From: Metallyticus violacea | Taxonomy: Eukaryota; Arthropoda; Insecta; Mantodea; Metallyticidae | NCBI GenBank assembly: GCA_030762175.1 | Contig: CM060841.1 | Location: 12,250,501 to 12,314,500, forward strand | Direction: 5' to 3' | Length of the DNA stretch: 64,000 bases | In this document: in pieces, positions 45,291 through 59,059 of the stretch | Position numbering within the stretch: position 1 is the first letter of the stretch | Layout of the letters: the number at the start of each line of letters is the position of its first letter | Program-made: the position numbers and the translations under genes | The notes under the pieces: generated by a model | Seen by the model: the letters and a program-made list of their open reading frames with translations, nothing else | The model's database searches: none | Told to the model about the DNA's origin: nothing

Positions 45291-47081
45291 TCAACCCTAA
45301 TCCTTCTGGAGTAATAAAAACTTGACTTTAAAACTCACCATCATCTTTGGGCAAGGTCATGTCTCCTTTCATAAAGAGCAGCAGAATGTAGCAGAGTAAA
45401 CAGAATCACTGCATCTATGCGGAGTTGATGTGGGACTACAATATGGCTGATGTAACAGTCTTTTAAGTTCATAACCCATAGAAACAAGCAACCAAATGCC
45501 AAAAGTAGCTTTGTAAGATGCATATTAATAGTTAACCTCATGAAAGAAAATGTAGCAAAGTAACATGTAAAATGAATAACTATATTAGAAAAGTCTTGCA
45601 CTAGTAACAGCATATAAGTTTTGCATACATTTTGAACTGTATTAGCAAGATTTTTTAGTTTTAGGTGGACTAATGGCTTCTTTTCCATCTTGCAGGAAAG
45701 ACAGCACCACTTGAATCAGGCCTAATGCATGTTTTGCAAAGGGAATGCAATGAGATTTTTGTAGCAAAATCTTCTGTTGAAAAATTTTCCTCTTTTTGGA
45801 CTTTTAGTTCTGGGCATCGATATTTATTCGTTTTGGTTATGAACTGTGAATATTATTGTGCCTATTCTACTTTTCGTTTAATGGGATTTGCAATTAATTC
45901 ATATACACACACTAACCTTAACCTAACCTGGGGTAAATCCTGGAAACCGGATAACCCAGTTTGCTATGCTCGTCTCCTTGTTGTAAATATAAATTGACAG
46001 CTGATTGTTTGATACTATGTGAACGGAAAAATTATTGTAATGTAGGCCTGTATCCTTTTAATTCCAGCAGGAAAAAAAAAAATTAAATATATTTATAAAA
46101 AAATTGTACATATAAATTTATAGCGATTGTGCACATAGTACTGTTTCAGCAGATAAATCTATATTAACTCCTGCAGGGGAAAAAAAAAAAAATTGGTTGT
46201 GGGGAAGCGTACCCAACACCTTCCCTTTGTACCACGATGCTTCAACTGCCTGAGCTATATCTTCGTGAAGTTTTGGCCGATTATTCACCTATAGCGTTAT
46301 CCGTCCCAAAGATGGTCCTGAGAGTAACGAAATCTAATAAAAACAAATGGAATAAGACGACCTATCCTCAAACATTGACGTTGTATACATAGTCCCCTTA
46401 TTCTAGCGCATATCTGCCAGGCACATAAATGTTTATTAGCGATTATTCAAACCATTGGAGCAGGTGGGGAGTGTTAACGGAACTGAAAGTATCCTAAAAG
46501 CAATTCAATGAAGAAACAGAATATGGAAAAACCGAAAATGGAGTGGATACCGTCTGGATAGGCCATGTACACAATTCCTCTAGATTGCAGAGATTTTGTC
46601 ATTTTATAGATTTAGGATAAAGAAGGGGAGTTGCAAGGCGCCAAATTCGGGGGGAGGGTTCTTATGCCTGCGAAACGAATACACAAGAGTGTGCAACCGA
46701 TAATGGTTTCTGAAACTGCCACTTATTTAAATAATAAAAAAAAAAAACTCCATTTTGTTAGTCCAAGAACTACAAGGTGCCAATTTACATACAAATATTT
46801 TAGCAAGTTCTTGATCTAACGTAAATTCATAAAATATCAATGTGGAGATAATTTTTTTTTTTTTTTTTATTGTTTCAGTTCAACATTACTGATGCTTTAA
46901 GACGCAACAAAAAGACAAACGCCTATCAATCATCAAAGTGCCGGCACCCATTGGATGCCAGCAAAATCAACATCTGCGTTTTCTTATATAGTAATCTGCT
47001 TAATACTTCAAATAAAAACTTAGGATGATTATTATAGTTTATTTGAATGCTAGATATCACATGATATTAATAAGTACTCAC
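45291..47081. other. First caz intron, start-proximal part
   Basis: GC content rises from about 46.2 kb toward the start exon. No element recognised. Confidence 0.45.
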
Positions 47082-47094
47082 GACTATCTCCCAT
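47082..47094 (-). CDS. caz: caz start exon (coding part), MGDS
   Basis: Proposed first coding exon. On the minus strand an ATG in the context CAAAAATGGG encodes M-G-D-S plus one base, C. It ends at a strong donor GTGAGTACT. That C joins the AG opening the 24396-24623 exon to make a Gln codon, so the protein would begin MGDSQYGSYNTG, much like the Met-Ser-Asp-Ser start of vertebrate TAF15. The untranslated leader runs into higher coordinates through locally more GC-rich DNA (about 47100-47290), where the promoter probably lies. No TATA box is evident. A rival start exon at 45339-45360 also splices in frame. This choice rests on start context, donor strength and N-terminal similarity, and is inference until a transcript is seen. 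Confidence 0.55.
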
Positions 47095-47389
47095 TTTTGC
47101 TTCTGGCGTCCTTCTTTGTTAACTTCACCGGAAATCAGAAAAAGGGAAGAAGGGTGGTTGCGGAAACAGCTAGGTATGTTCTAGGCACAAAGATTCCGCA
47201 GAACTTCTGTGGAACCGTGAGAGTGCTTTCAGATATCAAATATTTTTTATCCACCTTGTCACTTGGGTTCCCAACTGGCAGCGCAAAATAACCAATTATA
47301 ATATTTAAAACATGCATTTAATATTTTTTCCCATCTAATCCAATTTTAATGTTAGTATCTAATAAATAAAACATTAGGGGGCATAAGAA

Positions 47390-48984
<1,595 letters not shown>

Positions 48985-49282
48985 CGTGTCCTCCTGGTGG
49001 TGTAGTGGTAACCACACTTGTCTTCTAAAGCCAAGGTCGCGGGTTCAAACCTGACCAGGACCGATGGATTTTTTCGGGCGTAAAAATCTTAAGTATGGCT
49101 TCCTTCGGAAGGGAAGTAAAGTCGTGGGTCCCGAGTCGTACATTTACGGCACGAAAAAGAACCTCAAGCCTGAAAGAAGAGGCCTCTGAGCAAAATGTGT
49201 CGGCCGTTTCACGCTCTGAATAGAATGGGACGCTGATGACCTGTGATGTTAAGGAGCGTCCTTAAATAAACAAACCAAAAAA
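48985..49282 (+). repeat. tRNA-derived SINE (family A), full length
   Basis: Head TGGTGGTGTAGTGGTAACCA, box B GGGTTCAAACCTGACC, conserved body (CGGGCGTAAAAATC, CTTCCTTCGGAAGG, CGTACATTTACGGCAC, AAGAACCTCAAGCC) and tail GGGACGCTGATGACCTGTGA, ending AATAAACAAACCAAAA. The head resembles a tRNA with a GTGGTGTAGTGGTTA D-arm (Val/Glu-like), but no anticodon arm or CCA end is preserved, so it is not a working tRNA gene. Confidence 0.9.
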
Positions 49283-49689
49283 TCCGCTCAAGAAACATTT
49301 TGTGGGACCCTGCATGTTCATTGTGCCCGGGTAAAAATCTTAGAGGAAACATTCATCATGTCAGTCTAATCAACTACATGTCAACATAATTTAATACATT
49401 TTATCCTAATTAAATACGCACCACATAGTTAAATACATTTCAAGTGCAATAACTAATTTTTGAACATTTAGTAGTTAACTTCAGTTTCTCTTGAATTTTT
49501 AACTGTGAGAGGACCGCCGTCAAAGACTGCTGCAGGTATGGTGCTGTTTAACAATGAAAATTTTCCTTCACCTTTAAAATTGTGGTCTCACCTTGGGCAA
49601 TTTTACGATATATTAAGTTTATGACCAAGATTCTCCTATATATTTTTTTCTTTATCTTTTCCGTCTAGCTGTCCCCCCCCCCCAAAAAC

Positions 49690-50600
49690 CCACCTGCAAA
49701 TTTTGCACTTTTCCGAACCCATATTCGAATTTGACTGCCATTCTCTGCACCCTGTGGATAGAGTCGAGGTGAATTCTCCCGCATTCATGCTCCGTGTTCC
49801 ATTGTGGGACAAACTAGAGACCTATAGACTAGCTACATGGAAACCACGCTTTCCTTTCTAAGCACTCTCATAATGCAAGGTAAAAACGTCCTTCTTTTTC
49901 GCGTAAATATATTCTTATGCATTTGCAGTTGTTTCCCCTCTATTGGAGGACGATTTCTCCGTCTACACGATAACTAAGAACAATTTTATACCTGTTTTTG
50001 TTAAATTATACATATAGTTTTACACTTACTTATATTAATTTTGTTTATTCCAGTCTACCTACCGACTTCATCAAGATCGCTCTGTAAAGGTTCAACATCT
50101 CGTTGTATTATAATACAATTGGCTGCAAATACCTTAACTGTAAATTTCATACGAATTGTTAAATCTTTTATATAAATTAAGAAGAGCAAATATCCTATTA
50201 CCCATCCCTGTAATATCCCGATGTTTCTGATACGGTAATTCGATTATTTAAGAATTCCCATCCAATATATTACTTTTTTCTAATCCAATGTGCGATAATT
50301 TTACTAAACATATCTTCGGGAACCAGATCATAAACCTTATTAAAGTATATCACTACGGCGTCAGCCCTCCCATCGTTATCAACTTCGTCTACTAGATCTG
50401 GGATAAAGGAAATAATCTGGCTGAATCCCTCCTTGAATTCGTTTGAATCGTATCAAAACTACACTCTTTGAAATTTTGCGGATGTATTGATCAATTAGGT
50501 GTTCCATTGCCTTACTAACAATTCACGTTAAACTCAGGGGTCAGCCTAATTTTTGTTTCCCCCATGATGAAGTGGTACTAAGACGGAATTCTTCTAATCA
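49690..50600 (-). mobile_element. Non-LTR retrotransposon RT remnant (CR1/jockey-like)
   Basis: Minus-strand pieces in order: P-L-S-L-T-x-I-V-S-K-A-M-E-H-L-I-D-Q-Y-I (NYRPISL...KxxExxI block), A-D-A-V-V-I-Y-F-N-K-V-Y-D-L-V-P-E (the DFxKAFDxVxH catalytic block, first Asp changed to Tyr), L-L-F-L-I-Y-I-K-D-L-T, V-K-V-F-A-A-N (the FADD box changed to FAAN), L-Q-S-D-L-D-E-V, Y-R-S-L-V-C-P-T-M-E-H-G and L-D-S-I-H-R-V-Q-R-M-A. Both catalytic Asp positions are mutated and frames shift repeatedly, so it is dead. Confidence 0.75.
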
Positions 50601-52249
50601 CTTGGAAGCGCTGAATTATTTCTGGATGCATTATCTATTTGCTTCAAGTATGGAATCATGGTCCACTTCCTAGCTAGCTTTAATTTTTTTTTGTCGGGGA
50701 TCCATTCCCTCTAAGCGATTTCCGATTTTGTAATCGTTTTAGTCTCTTTTGAATACTATTTGTGTTAGCTTAAAGGCTTTCCTAGTGGGCAAGTTCTCAG
50801 ACCAGTTATATACATAATATTAGGATTGAAAACAGATATAAATGGAGTATATAATAACTCCACTCGTTTCTAATCTCAAAATATTTTATTTGCTCTAACA
50901 TTAATTAAAGGAGATAATGCTTCATTGTTTGCACTGCGACATATTTATAAAAGTTAATAAAATAATTTTGACTTTCTCCCAGAATTTTTTTTCAAGTTTT
51001 AATCAATTCTCTAAACGACTCGGAATGATATTAACTATCTTCTTAATTTGAGGCCTCTATTGATTTACAACTTAAATTCCTTATAACTTCATTATAATAT
51101 TCAGATACTGAATTCCGGTTGAGAAATTTGAAAATCACAAAAAGATCTAGCGATCTCATGACAATAATTTCATAGATGTCCCAAATTTCTTGAATGGCAT
51201 TTACCTGTCGTCTGTATTGCTCGTAAATAGTATCGTAAATCTGGAATGCTTATCTCACTGAAGTACTATATTTTCGTCTATACATTCTCAGAAATTCCCA
51301 TGACCAGCTATCAACTTCTAAGAATACCCTTTTGGGGTAGAGATGCCAGGAAAAATATCATTAATCATTAAGAGTTCTAAGGTTTTCCTCTTAGAAATTT
51401 CATAACCAAATCTGTTTGAAGTCGGAAGCATGGGCAGCAATTTGTAGTTTTATTTTACAGTTAAGTGATTTGCAATCAGTCAGTGCACAACCATCCCTTT
51501 TGAGCATGATATAATACATTGTTCAAAATAGTAGGGGACAGAAAAAAATAATTGTGCCTCCCCAGCTTCCAACTTCCCTATGGCAATTCCCAAGCCATGA
51601 CCAGTGCAACTTTCATTTTGATCAGCTTTTAAAGCATCGCAAACCGCAGATGATTGGAATAGGATAATAGTATCACACACCACCCATACATACACCATCG
51701 TTCAGGAGGACCATATGTGATACTTATTCCGGTAAGTCATTCTGTTGCGGAATTCACTTGGGCCAGTGCAAAGGATACGTCATATCTAAGCGAATAGGCT
51801 AGCTGCAGTGTTCATGTCGTTTTTGGTGCTTTCCTACTGATGCACTTATTTCCATATTCCGTCTCATGTCAATAACGAGCATACCCTTCTGTATCTGACA
51901 GCATTTTGTACCTGTTAATCTCTATGAATTAAATTAAAGATCTGATATTAATATGTCTACATGAGTTTTGATATCTAGTCGGATCCGCTAATTATTTTGA
52001 GCAGTATAGCAAATGCAAATTAAATTAAAAAATCCGCAGTAGTCACAAAAGACTCAATAATAAACAGTACAAACATTAACTACACGTGATATCAGAAACA
52101 CACTTGTGTGCTAGGCTTCCGTGTGATGTAATGTGAAAAACAACTGGCTATCTTCTGTGCACAGCTGAATACACACCCCTCCCCTGGTACAGAATTGTTT
52201 ATTGCCCAGTAACGAATCACATATATTGCATATTTGAAAACCTCTGCCT
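50601..52249. other. Intergenic, nothing recognised
   Basis: May include more of the degraded non-LTR element on its high-coordinate side, but no motif can be read. Confidence 0.45.
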
Positions 52250-53578
52250 TTGTTTATATTGTGCTGCTCAATTTCTGCAATAAAAGAATGGCCCAAACTT
52301 TTTCGAATGAGTCGAGAAAACATTGAACGCGAAGAGCGTGCAGGTCGGCCCTTGAAGGTGTTCACTCCTGAAAACATCGCTCTATGGAAAGAGAAATTAT
52401 GGAAGACCGGCAGCTCGTTACAGAAATAGCAACTTGATTGCGTTTTTTCTATAACAGTCCTTCGAATTATTCATGAACATTTAAACATGAATAAGATTAG
52501 TGCAAATGGGTGCCTAGACTTCTTTCCTCAGTACAAAAGCAGCAAATAGTCATCTGTTGTCAGGCAGTTTTGGAGCTCCGCCGGAGACACGAGAGAGAAG
52601 TTCTGCAAACCATTGTTACAGATAAAACTATGGTTTTCCACAATGATCCCTTGTCCAAAGAGAATCAATGGAGTGGCGTAACCTGGCGAAGCACCGGCTC
52701 TAAAGGCCAAGGTCACTCAGTCAACCAAGAAAATCAGCCCACAATCTTTTGGAAATGTGAAGGAATGAATACTCTACATTGACTTCATGGAGAGGAACAC
52801 CACAGTAACTGGGGAGTACTATGCTGGCCTGCTGCACACATTATGTGCTTCCATCAAAGAGAAAAGGCAAGGAAAAATGTGTGCCTTCTTCACGACAACG
52901 CGCCTGCCTGTGCAGGCAGCAGTATGCAGCTCTTGTTGCAAAGAAAGCTGTGAAGAAATGTGGCTTAAGGAGATTGACCATCCTCCCTAAAGCCTTGATC
53001 TAGCTCCCAGTGACTATTTCCTCTTCTCAAAACTCAAGGAGGACCTTTGAGGAAGGAAATTTAATGGGATGAAGAAGTGATGGTTGTTGTTTATGCCCAT
53101 TTTGCAGAGAAGACTTCTATTTTTAAGGGGATTGAAATGTTAATTCAAAGATGTGAGCTGTGGATTGCAATAAAGGGTAACTATATTGAAAAGTGAAATA
53201 TAGTTTTTATCTTTATCATAACCAGAAAGTCGGTCCTGGTGGTGTAGTGGTTACCATACTTGCCTCCTATACCCAAGATCGCGGGTTCGAGTCCGGCCAG
53301 AACCGATGGATTTTTTCGGGCGTAAAAATCCTAAGTATACCTTCCTTCGAAAGGGAAGTAAAGCCGTGGGTCCCGTGTCGTACATTTACGGCACGGAAAA
53401 GAACCTCAAGCCTGAAAAAGAGGCCTCTGAGCAAAATTTGTCGGCCGTTTCACGTCCTGATTTGAATGGGACGCTGATGACCTGAGATGTTAAAGAGTTT
53501 TAAATAAAATCAACCAATCAAAAAAAAAAAAAAATAACCAAAAAATAGTTAGGCCGGAAACTTATGGACCTACCCTCA
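52250..53578 (+). mobile_element. Mariner element, degenerate, with nested SINE
   Basis: Frames with many stops read K-L-F-R-M-S-R-E-N-I-E-R-E-E-R-A-G-R-P, V-L-R-I-I-H-E-H-L-N-M-N-K-I-S-A, D-F-M-E-R-N-T-T-V-T-G-E-Y-Y-A-G-L-L, I-K-E-K-R-Q-G-K and S-L-D-L-A-P-S-D-Y-F-L-F-S-K-L-K: the ordered mariner landmarks through to the S-P-D-L-A-P-x-D catalytic box. The 3' terminal repeat GGCCGGAAACTTATGGACCT is at 53552, ending at 53578 next to TA. A full-length SINE lies 8-20 bases inside it. The 5' terminal repeat and the first ~60 residues are not recognisable. Confidence 0.82.
53229..53533 (+). repeat. tRNA-derived SINE (family A), reference-quality copy nested in mariner
   Basis: Full-length copy of about 305 bp with an A-rich tail. 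It is flanked by the near-identical 11-bp duplications ATAACCAGAAA (53218-53228) and ATAACCAAAAA (53534-53544). It sits just inside the 3' end of a mariner element whose terminal repeat follows at 53552-53578, so the order of events is clear: mariner first, SINE later. Confidence 0.93.
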
Positions 53579-53689
53579 TATATATTCTAGGTGTACTAAC
53601 ACATTTAAAATAAGCACTGCAAATTTTACTAAGTAAACATCTGTATATGTGCTTCTATTGTGTTTTACTCAATACAATACATTTGACTA

Positions 53690-53835
53690 TCATCCTCTAT
53701 GCTGGAATACAGCTGTACAACAATCTGCCCAACAAAAACCAATTGAAACTATACCTTCTAGAGAAATCATACTATTTCATTCTAGAGTATAAAACAATTA
53801 CAAATTTTATAAAAAGGCAAGTTTTTATGAAATTT
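53690..53835 (+). mobile_element. Possible C-terminal remnant of a non-LTR retrotransposon ORF
   Basis: The frame reads A-G-I-Q-L-Y-N-N-L-P, K-N-Q-L-K-L-Y-L-L-E-K-S-Y-Y-F and I-L-E-Y. The pattern YNxLP ... FKxxLKxYLLxxxFYSxxEY is common at the C-terminus of jockey/CR1-type ORF2 proteins; here the middle is deleted. Short, so tentative. Confidence 0.4.
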
Positions 53836-55439
53836 TTGGCATATATCAATTACTTTGGTACTTCTGTGCTTTTATTTTACGGTAATTAATTTTCTATTTT
53901 ATCTTTCAGTTTGTTACTGAAAATAAATTATACAAAAGGCAACACTGTTATTATACAAGAGTAATTATTTCCAATTAAATGAATAAAAGTTTTGTTTTTC
54001 ATATTGGGAAAGATTCAATATGTCTCAATAAGGAAGTTTTTACAATGTACAACATAATATGAGATTTAATTTTTTATACCTGGAGAAGTTGGCTCAGATT
54101 TATTGCTATGGAATAATTACTGCCAGCATTCAATTGTTCATGGTGGCATAAAAGGAGATTGTAGTTCAAAAAAATTAACAGTTATCCACAATCTGTTGAT
54201 ATGAGCTGTTCTAACTAGAGGAATATATTGTATATGTACTTCCATCGAGATCCTGCATCAATTTATATATGGTTTATAACTTCTGTTGAATTGACAGCAT
54301 TTTCTTATGTTTTATTAATGTTGTTATAGATATAAATGAAATAATTACACAAAGATAACAGGTTATCCTTGTACCAAAATATGTATAAAATACATATTGA
54401 GCATTCACTTATACGAGGAAAAGGAGAGAGAACATGCAAACATTATTGCAGTGAAGTAGTTTCAGATTTCATTTGGTGCATTTTTGACACTGGAACTTCA
54501 GTAACAATTTTATTTTCCAGATATATTTTCAATATTATATACAAAACATGTCTAAAAAGTAAAAATGTTAGCAAATTTTGAGAATCAATTTTCTATAAAA
54601 TACCATAATCTCTTATTTTTCATCATATTTGACGAAGAGGTTTACATCTTTGCTTTAGATATTAACTTTCCACTCTTGCATTTTCTTAAGTTCTGTAAAA
54701 CATATGTTATTAACTCAATAAATGTATCTCTTTTAAATTATTATCAATTCAAAGATTTAACTTCTCATACTAAAAAATGCAAACTTAACAGAATCTTTCA
54801 TACCAAAAGCCCCTTTATTGTTTTTTCGAATGTAAAGCAACAACTAGAGCAATATCCTAAACTTATTCATTTTTTTTAAATAAGTACAATATTTATAACT
54901 AGAGCAACACTCCTTTAAATGTTTCATAATACTTGCATGTAGAATGAATGTTGTTTTTTGTAGTTCAACTTCTATAAACCTTTGTCACATATTCCAGAAC
55001 TATGCCTATAATTTAGAAACAGTTGTTCATATAGATCTTATTATGGTGCTCATATGTAGCCTTCAAAGATTCTGCAAAAAAAATCTCTTCTAACTGGCTG
55101 TGCATCTCAGCAGCATTTGTATGGTAAGAATGAATGTAGAAGGCAAAAGCAAGAGAACATTATTTTTTGTATAAAGTGAAGAAAACTATTGGAACATGCA
55201 ACCTGCAGCAGGCTTACTGTATATGCCTCATCTAGAGGAATATACATTTCTTTGACACAAAAAGTTTATTATTGGGAGGCAGCATAAGCACATTGCAGCT
55301 ATCCAGAAGGTTGTGACAGATGCACCAGAAACTGCTTTCTTTGGCTGCTCCTAAAATCTTCACAAGTGTTGGCAGCAATATATCAATTGTAGAGGCAATC
55401 ATTTTTGAAGGGAACAAGTACAATTAGTTGTATGTCAAT
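53836..55439. other. Intergenic, nothing recognised
   Basis: AT-rich with several chance frames of 60-105 codons that lack any recognisable domain. Confidence 0.45.
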
Positions 55440-56392
55440 ATTTGGAAAGACTAAACCATTATTTTCAACTGTTTCCGAGTAGATTATTGAGTAAAAACAT
55501 GATCATGAAATCTTGGAAGAGGATCTATGTAGCAGTTGATGAAAATTTGCCACCATACTGGAAAATGGCAAAAAAGTGCACAATGGTACCAGATCATCGA
55601 CTAAAGGCATCACAAATTGCTAATACTACTGACACTTCAAGTGAAAGGGTATTTTATATTTTGACAAAGGAAGTATACATGAAAAAATTATCTGTAAGAT
55701 GGTGCCATGGCTGTTGACACCTGATTAAAAGTAAATTAGAATGTAAATCTCTGAGCAAAGTTTTCTGCATTTTCAGAGAGATTCAACTGATTTTGTTTGT
55801 AATTTATTCAAGATGAAACAAGCATGCACTACTACACACCAGAAACAAAACAATGGAGGATCATAATTCTTCGCTGCCAAAGAAGACCAAATGTGTGAAG
55901 GCAACCAGAAAGATTATGACATCAGTTTTCTGGAATGCTAAAGATATCCTACTGATTGGCCATCCCCCTATTGGAAAACTTATTACTGAAGCATATTAAC
56001 CATTTGGATCAGATAACTGAAATAGACAGGATTTGTCAAAGAGGAAAGCAATCTTCCATAAACACATGGCATGCCCTTTACACATATATCATACCGAAGG
56101 CAAAAATCTATGAGATGGGCTATGATTTGCTGCCAACTCTGCCTTATTCTCCAGTTTTGGCTTCATTGAACTTCCATCTCTCTTCCCAGAGCTGAGAAAT
56201 TTCCTTCGTGGAAAGAAATTTTCATGTGATGAAGTATCAGTCAGAGTATTCTGTAGGCCTGAAATCTGAATTTCATGATAAGATAAAGGTTTTAAAACAT
56301 CTCTGGACAAAGTGCATTAGTGTCAAGAGATGTTAAAACATAAGAACAATTTAATTTTGTGCTTCTTTTGAGAACTTTTCAAATGACCCTCA
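55440..56392 (+). mobile_element. Mariner element, degenerate
   Basis: Pieces in order: DHRLKASQIANTTDTSSERV (helix-turn-helix region), Y-I-L-T-K-E, L-S-V-R-W, F-R-E-I-Q-L-I-L-F-V, K-K-T-K-C-V-K-A-T-R-K-I-M-T-S-V-F-W-N-A-K-D-I-L-L-I, YDLLPTLPYSPVLASLNFHL and N-F-L-R-G-K-K-F-S. The YSPDLAPxD box is altered (YSPVLAS), removing the catalytic Asp. A 3' terminal repeat, AGAACTTTTCAAATGACCCT, ends near 56392 next to TA. A possible weak 5' partner is at 55431-55455. Confidence 0.8.
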
Positions 56393-56394
56393 TA

Positions 56395-57714
56395 GAATCA
56401 ACTTCACAGGGTCCACACCATTGAAATTGCTACATTCTGTTTTTAGATCACCACAGATGAAACAGAACCACCCAGCCAGTTAGTGGACATTAGAAACCAA
56501 TCCATGTACTGTAAATTTTGCTGAAAGACACATTATTTTAACGTGCCTGAGAAGAGAAACATTTACTGGACAGAGTGATATGAACCATTAAATTCATAAT
56601 AAAAAAAATAAATAAAAATTTAAAAAAAAAAACGCTACGAACTCCACCTTTCCAGTTTTATTCCTAAAATGGTAAAATACACCTAACTGAAACTTCAAAA
56701 GGAGTATCATTCATTCTTAGATGGGATATAATATACTGCAACACTAAATAATAAAATATGTAGGACAATTACACAACCTCCAATTATATAATTAATTCAG
56801 ACATGTTTTGGGAATGACCATTCTTAGCATATATTTTATTTTTAATGTAATATTAAATCACTGCCAACAGCTTCTAAGCACAGATATAAGCTTGTTGGGC
56901 ATATTCATTACTGATGTATAATGTAAACCAATTTGTCTGAGCAAATTTGAAATTCTGCAAAACTACTTGCTAGTCACACATCTTGTGGCATTCTATATAG
57001 TACTTGATAGTGGTGGCTGTATTTTAAAGCATTTAAATGTAAAAAGACCTAGTTATTAAAAAGTTTGTCATAGTGCAATTGGTGGAATGAATAGCACAGA
57101 AAGTGCACTATCATAATAAAATTATCCAAAACATCTTTATCTTCCACCAATTTTAAACATGTCCAATAAGGTTATGGTGCACCATAATGGGGGAGCAAAC
57201 AGTTTGACCATTCCACTTATGGCAAGTGAGCAACTATTATTTATATGCTTGAAATGACAGATGGTACGGCAGTTACTTATTATAAAAGTGTTAAAATTGG
57301 CGTTTTATTTTGTGAGTAGGATGTTTGTAAAATGAAACCAGAGATTCAGCAAACCTACAAATGAAATAAATTACCACTTTTAATGCTTGGATCATACACC
57401 TTTATTTATAAATAAATTACATTTATTTCAGTCATTCTGAAACATCCCCTATTTCAAAGAAAGTGTGTATATTTTTCACTAGCAGGAGCATGGAAGAAAA
57501 GTTACACAAATCTCTGGATAGTGTTAGCAAGAACATAGCAGTGGTAATCAGCACCCTTTAAATATATTTTGGTGTGGAAAATTAAAATTCTTTTAGTATT
57601 ATATTTTCGATATATCCACACATCAAAACTGTCTAAGGAACACAGTATTTTTTTTTACATATTCATAATAATTATGAATGGTCACTATACAAGCTGTGTA
57701 AACAACATTTACAA
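56395..57714. other. Intergenic, nothing recognised
   Basis: AT-rich, with A-rich runs near 56610; no gene seen. Confidence 0.5.
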
Positions 57715-57786
57715 TTGAATCATTGTACCATTGAGTCAAACTAACACTCTTTTGCTCCACTTACTTGTTTATAATATGCAAAAATG

Positions 57787-57816
57787 GTTTCACAAAACAT
57801 TTGTCTGCATCGTCAG
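57787..57816 (-). ncRNA. Hammerhead-like motif (both core boxes intact)
   Basis: Minus strand: CTGACGA (57816-57810), ACAAA/TTTGT stem within TGCAGACAAATGTTTTGT, then GAAAC (57791-57787) and CATTTTT. It sits at the inverted end of the PLE at 57.7-58.7 kb. Confidence 0.45.
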
Positions 57817-58557
57817 CTCAAAGTTAATTTGAGGATAATCTGTTATGCTGTGCGAATGTGTAATCTGCTCTGGTGGAGGTGTGATGAATTTAAAAATTTT
57901 GTTTTCATCCCCAGAAATGTCAAAGTTCATTAAATTATCTTTTTACTGGTAAATGTAGATTTTCTCTCATGTTGCTAATTCAAGATGAAAAAAATAATAA
58001 ATAGACAACTTTCAGCAAGAAAAGAAAAGCAGACTTTTAAAAAACTCAAATATCATCCATGAGCTACAAATAAAATTTCAGAATATTCTTAGAGAGTTTA
58101 ACACCAGGTTAGCACCTGTAAACAGATTTAATGTTAAAAATCTCCTGATAGACAATGTTAATGACAGTATTCCACAAGAGAAAAAATCAGGTATTTATAA
58201 ACTAATTTTCTGCAGAATTTGAAAAAAATTACATTGGAAAAACAAAGAACAATATAAGCATACGGTTAAAAGAACATTTCAGGAAAATAAAATACAAGCA
58301 GTTGGAGAAATCAGCAGTGGCATCTCATTTCTGGACATAAAACCACGATATACTGAATAAAGCAAAATTATTAAAATCAATGCAAGGACGACAAAATTAG
58401 CAACATTGGAGAAAATCTATATTTACGAATACAAAGACAGTTTAATGAACTTTGACACTTCCGATGATGGAAACATATTTTAAGTTCATCATACCTCCAC
58501 CAGAGTAGAATACATATTCCCACAACATTAATGGATTATGCTGAGGTCGACTTTGAG

Positions 58558-58595
58558 CTGATGATGCGGACAACGGGTTCACAAAACCAGTTCTA
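58558..58595 (+). ncRNA. Hammerhead-like motif, PLE 3' end
   Basis: CTGATGA (58558-58564), then TGCGGACAACGGGTTCAC and AAAAC (58583-58587) with CAGTTC. It is collinear with the motif at 2192; stem II is weak and G12 is A. It precedes the terminal phrase GCTTCACTGTGCAATGTTCC. Confidence 0.42.
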
Positions 58596-59059
58596 GATAT
58601 TAAAAACAAGTGCAGCAAAAAAGAGTTAGTTCGACTCAATCATACAATGATTCAATATGATTAGCTTCACTGTGCAATGTTCCAATTAACAATTTTAGTT
58701 AATATTTACAATATGTACATTGATAATACAACAAAGTAGTCACTAAAACCAAAATTTAGTCATTTTAAACCAAAATAATAAAATTCTCTAATTTTAAAGA
58801 TACCAACATATAATTTAAAAAAACTGCTCTTTTTTCAAGTTTTCTGCTTTGCTTGTGCCATAAGTAATATGTAAGTACTATCACCTCTTGCATTTCAATA
58901 ATATTGCTTTAATATTGCATTGAAGAAATGTGATGATTTTCCTCTTGTTCAATACCCTGGCAGTGATTATGGAGGCATGAGTTGCTAATCCAGAGTCTCA
59001 ATGTTTTCAATATACTCTAAATCTCATTTTTTGAAGAGCATTCTACAGATGCCCACTCA

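Larger units (their letters stand above)
1..47094 (-). other. caz: caz/FUS-family gene span (3' end off window)
   Basis: Overall span of the FUS/EWS/TAF15 (cabeza) gene on the minus strand. Eight coding exons are placed: 47082-47094, 24396-24623, 19426-19692, 13996-14062, 9747-9775, 5392-5510, 3065-3194 and 2697-2882. Every intron starts with GT and ends with AG on the minus strand, and the phases chain without a break, giving about 346 codons in this window. Domain order is a prion-like SYGQ/Gly region, a Gly/Arg linker, an RRM and an RGG box, as in the family. The zinc finger and C-terminal RGG tail are missing and should lie beyond position 1. Introns are 22.5, 4.7, 5.4, 4.2, 4.2, 2.2 and 0.18 kb and hold most of the repeats. 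Products of this family are nuclear RNA/DNA-binding proteins acting in transcription and splicing (family knowledge). Confidence 0.9.
57715..58720 (+). mobile_element. Penelope-like element with an inverted 5' end
   Basis: Left part (57715-57900) is an inverted terminal segment with the motif at 57787. From 58040 plus-strand frames read R-L-A-P-V-N-R-F-N-V-K-N-L-L-I-D-N-V-N-D-S-I-P-Q, an SGIYKL start, KRTFQENK-like and LATLEKIYIYEYKDSLMNF sequence: GIY-YIG domain with frameshifts. The 3' end has the motif at 58558 and the terminal ATTAGCTTCACTGTGCAATG phrase. RT is deleted. Confidence 0.78.

Noticed and set aside
45339..45360. Alternative caz start exon, ATGACCTTGCCCAAAGATGATG with donor GTGAGT
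   Set aside because: It splices in frame, but the resulting N-terminus (MTLPKDDEYGS) is less like the family than MGDSQYGS, and its start context is weaker. Kept as a possible alternative.
46190..46320. tRNA-like head of a third SINE on the minus strand
   Set aside because: Box A-like TAGCTCAGGCAGTTGA is present but box B is poor and there is only one copy.
48985..49060. Possible tRNA gene
   Set aside because: Box A and B are present but the anticodon and acceptor stems do not form, and the sequence continues into the SINE body.
54369..54879. Overlapping plus-strand frames of 70 and 104 codons
   Set aside because: AT-driven composition (Phe, Ile, Asn, Lys), no domain, and no splice or promoter support.
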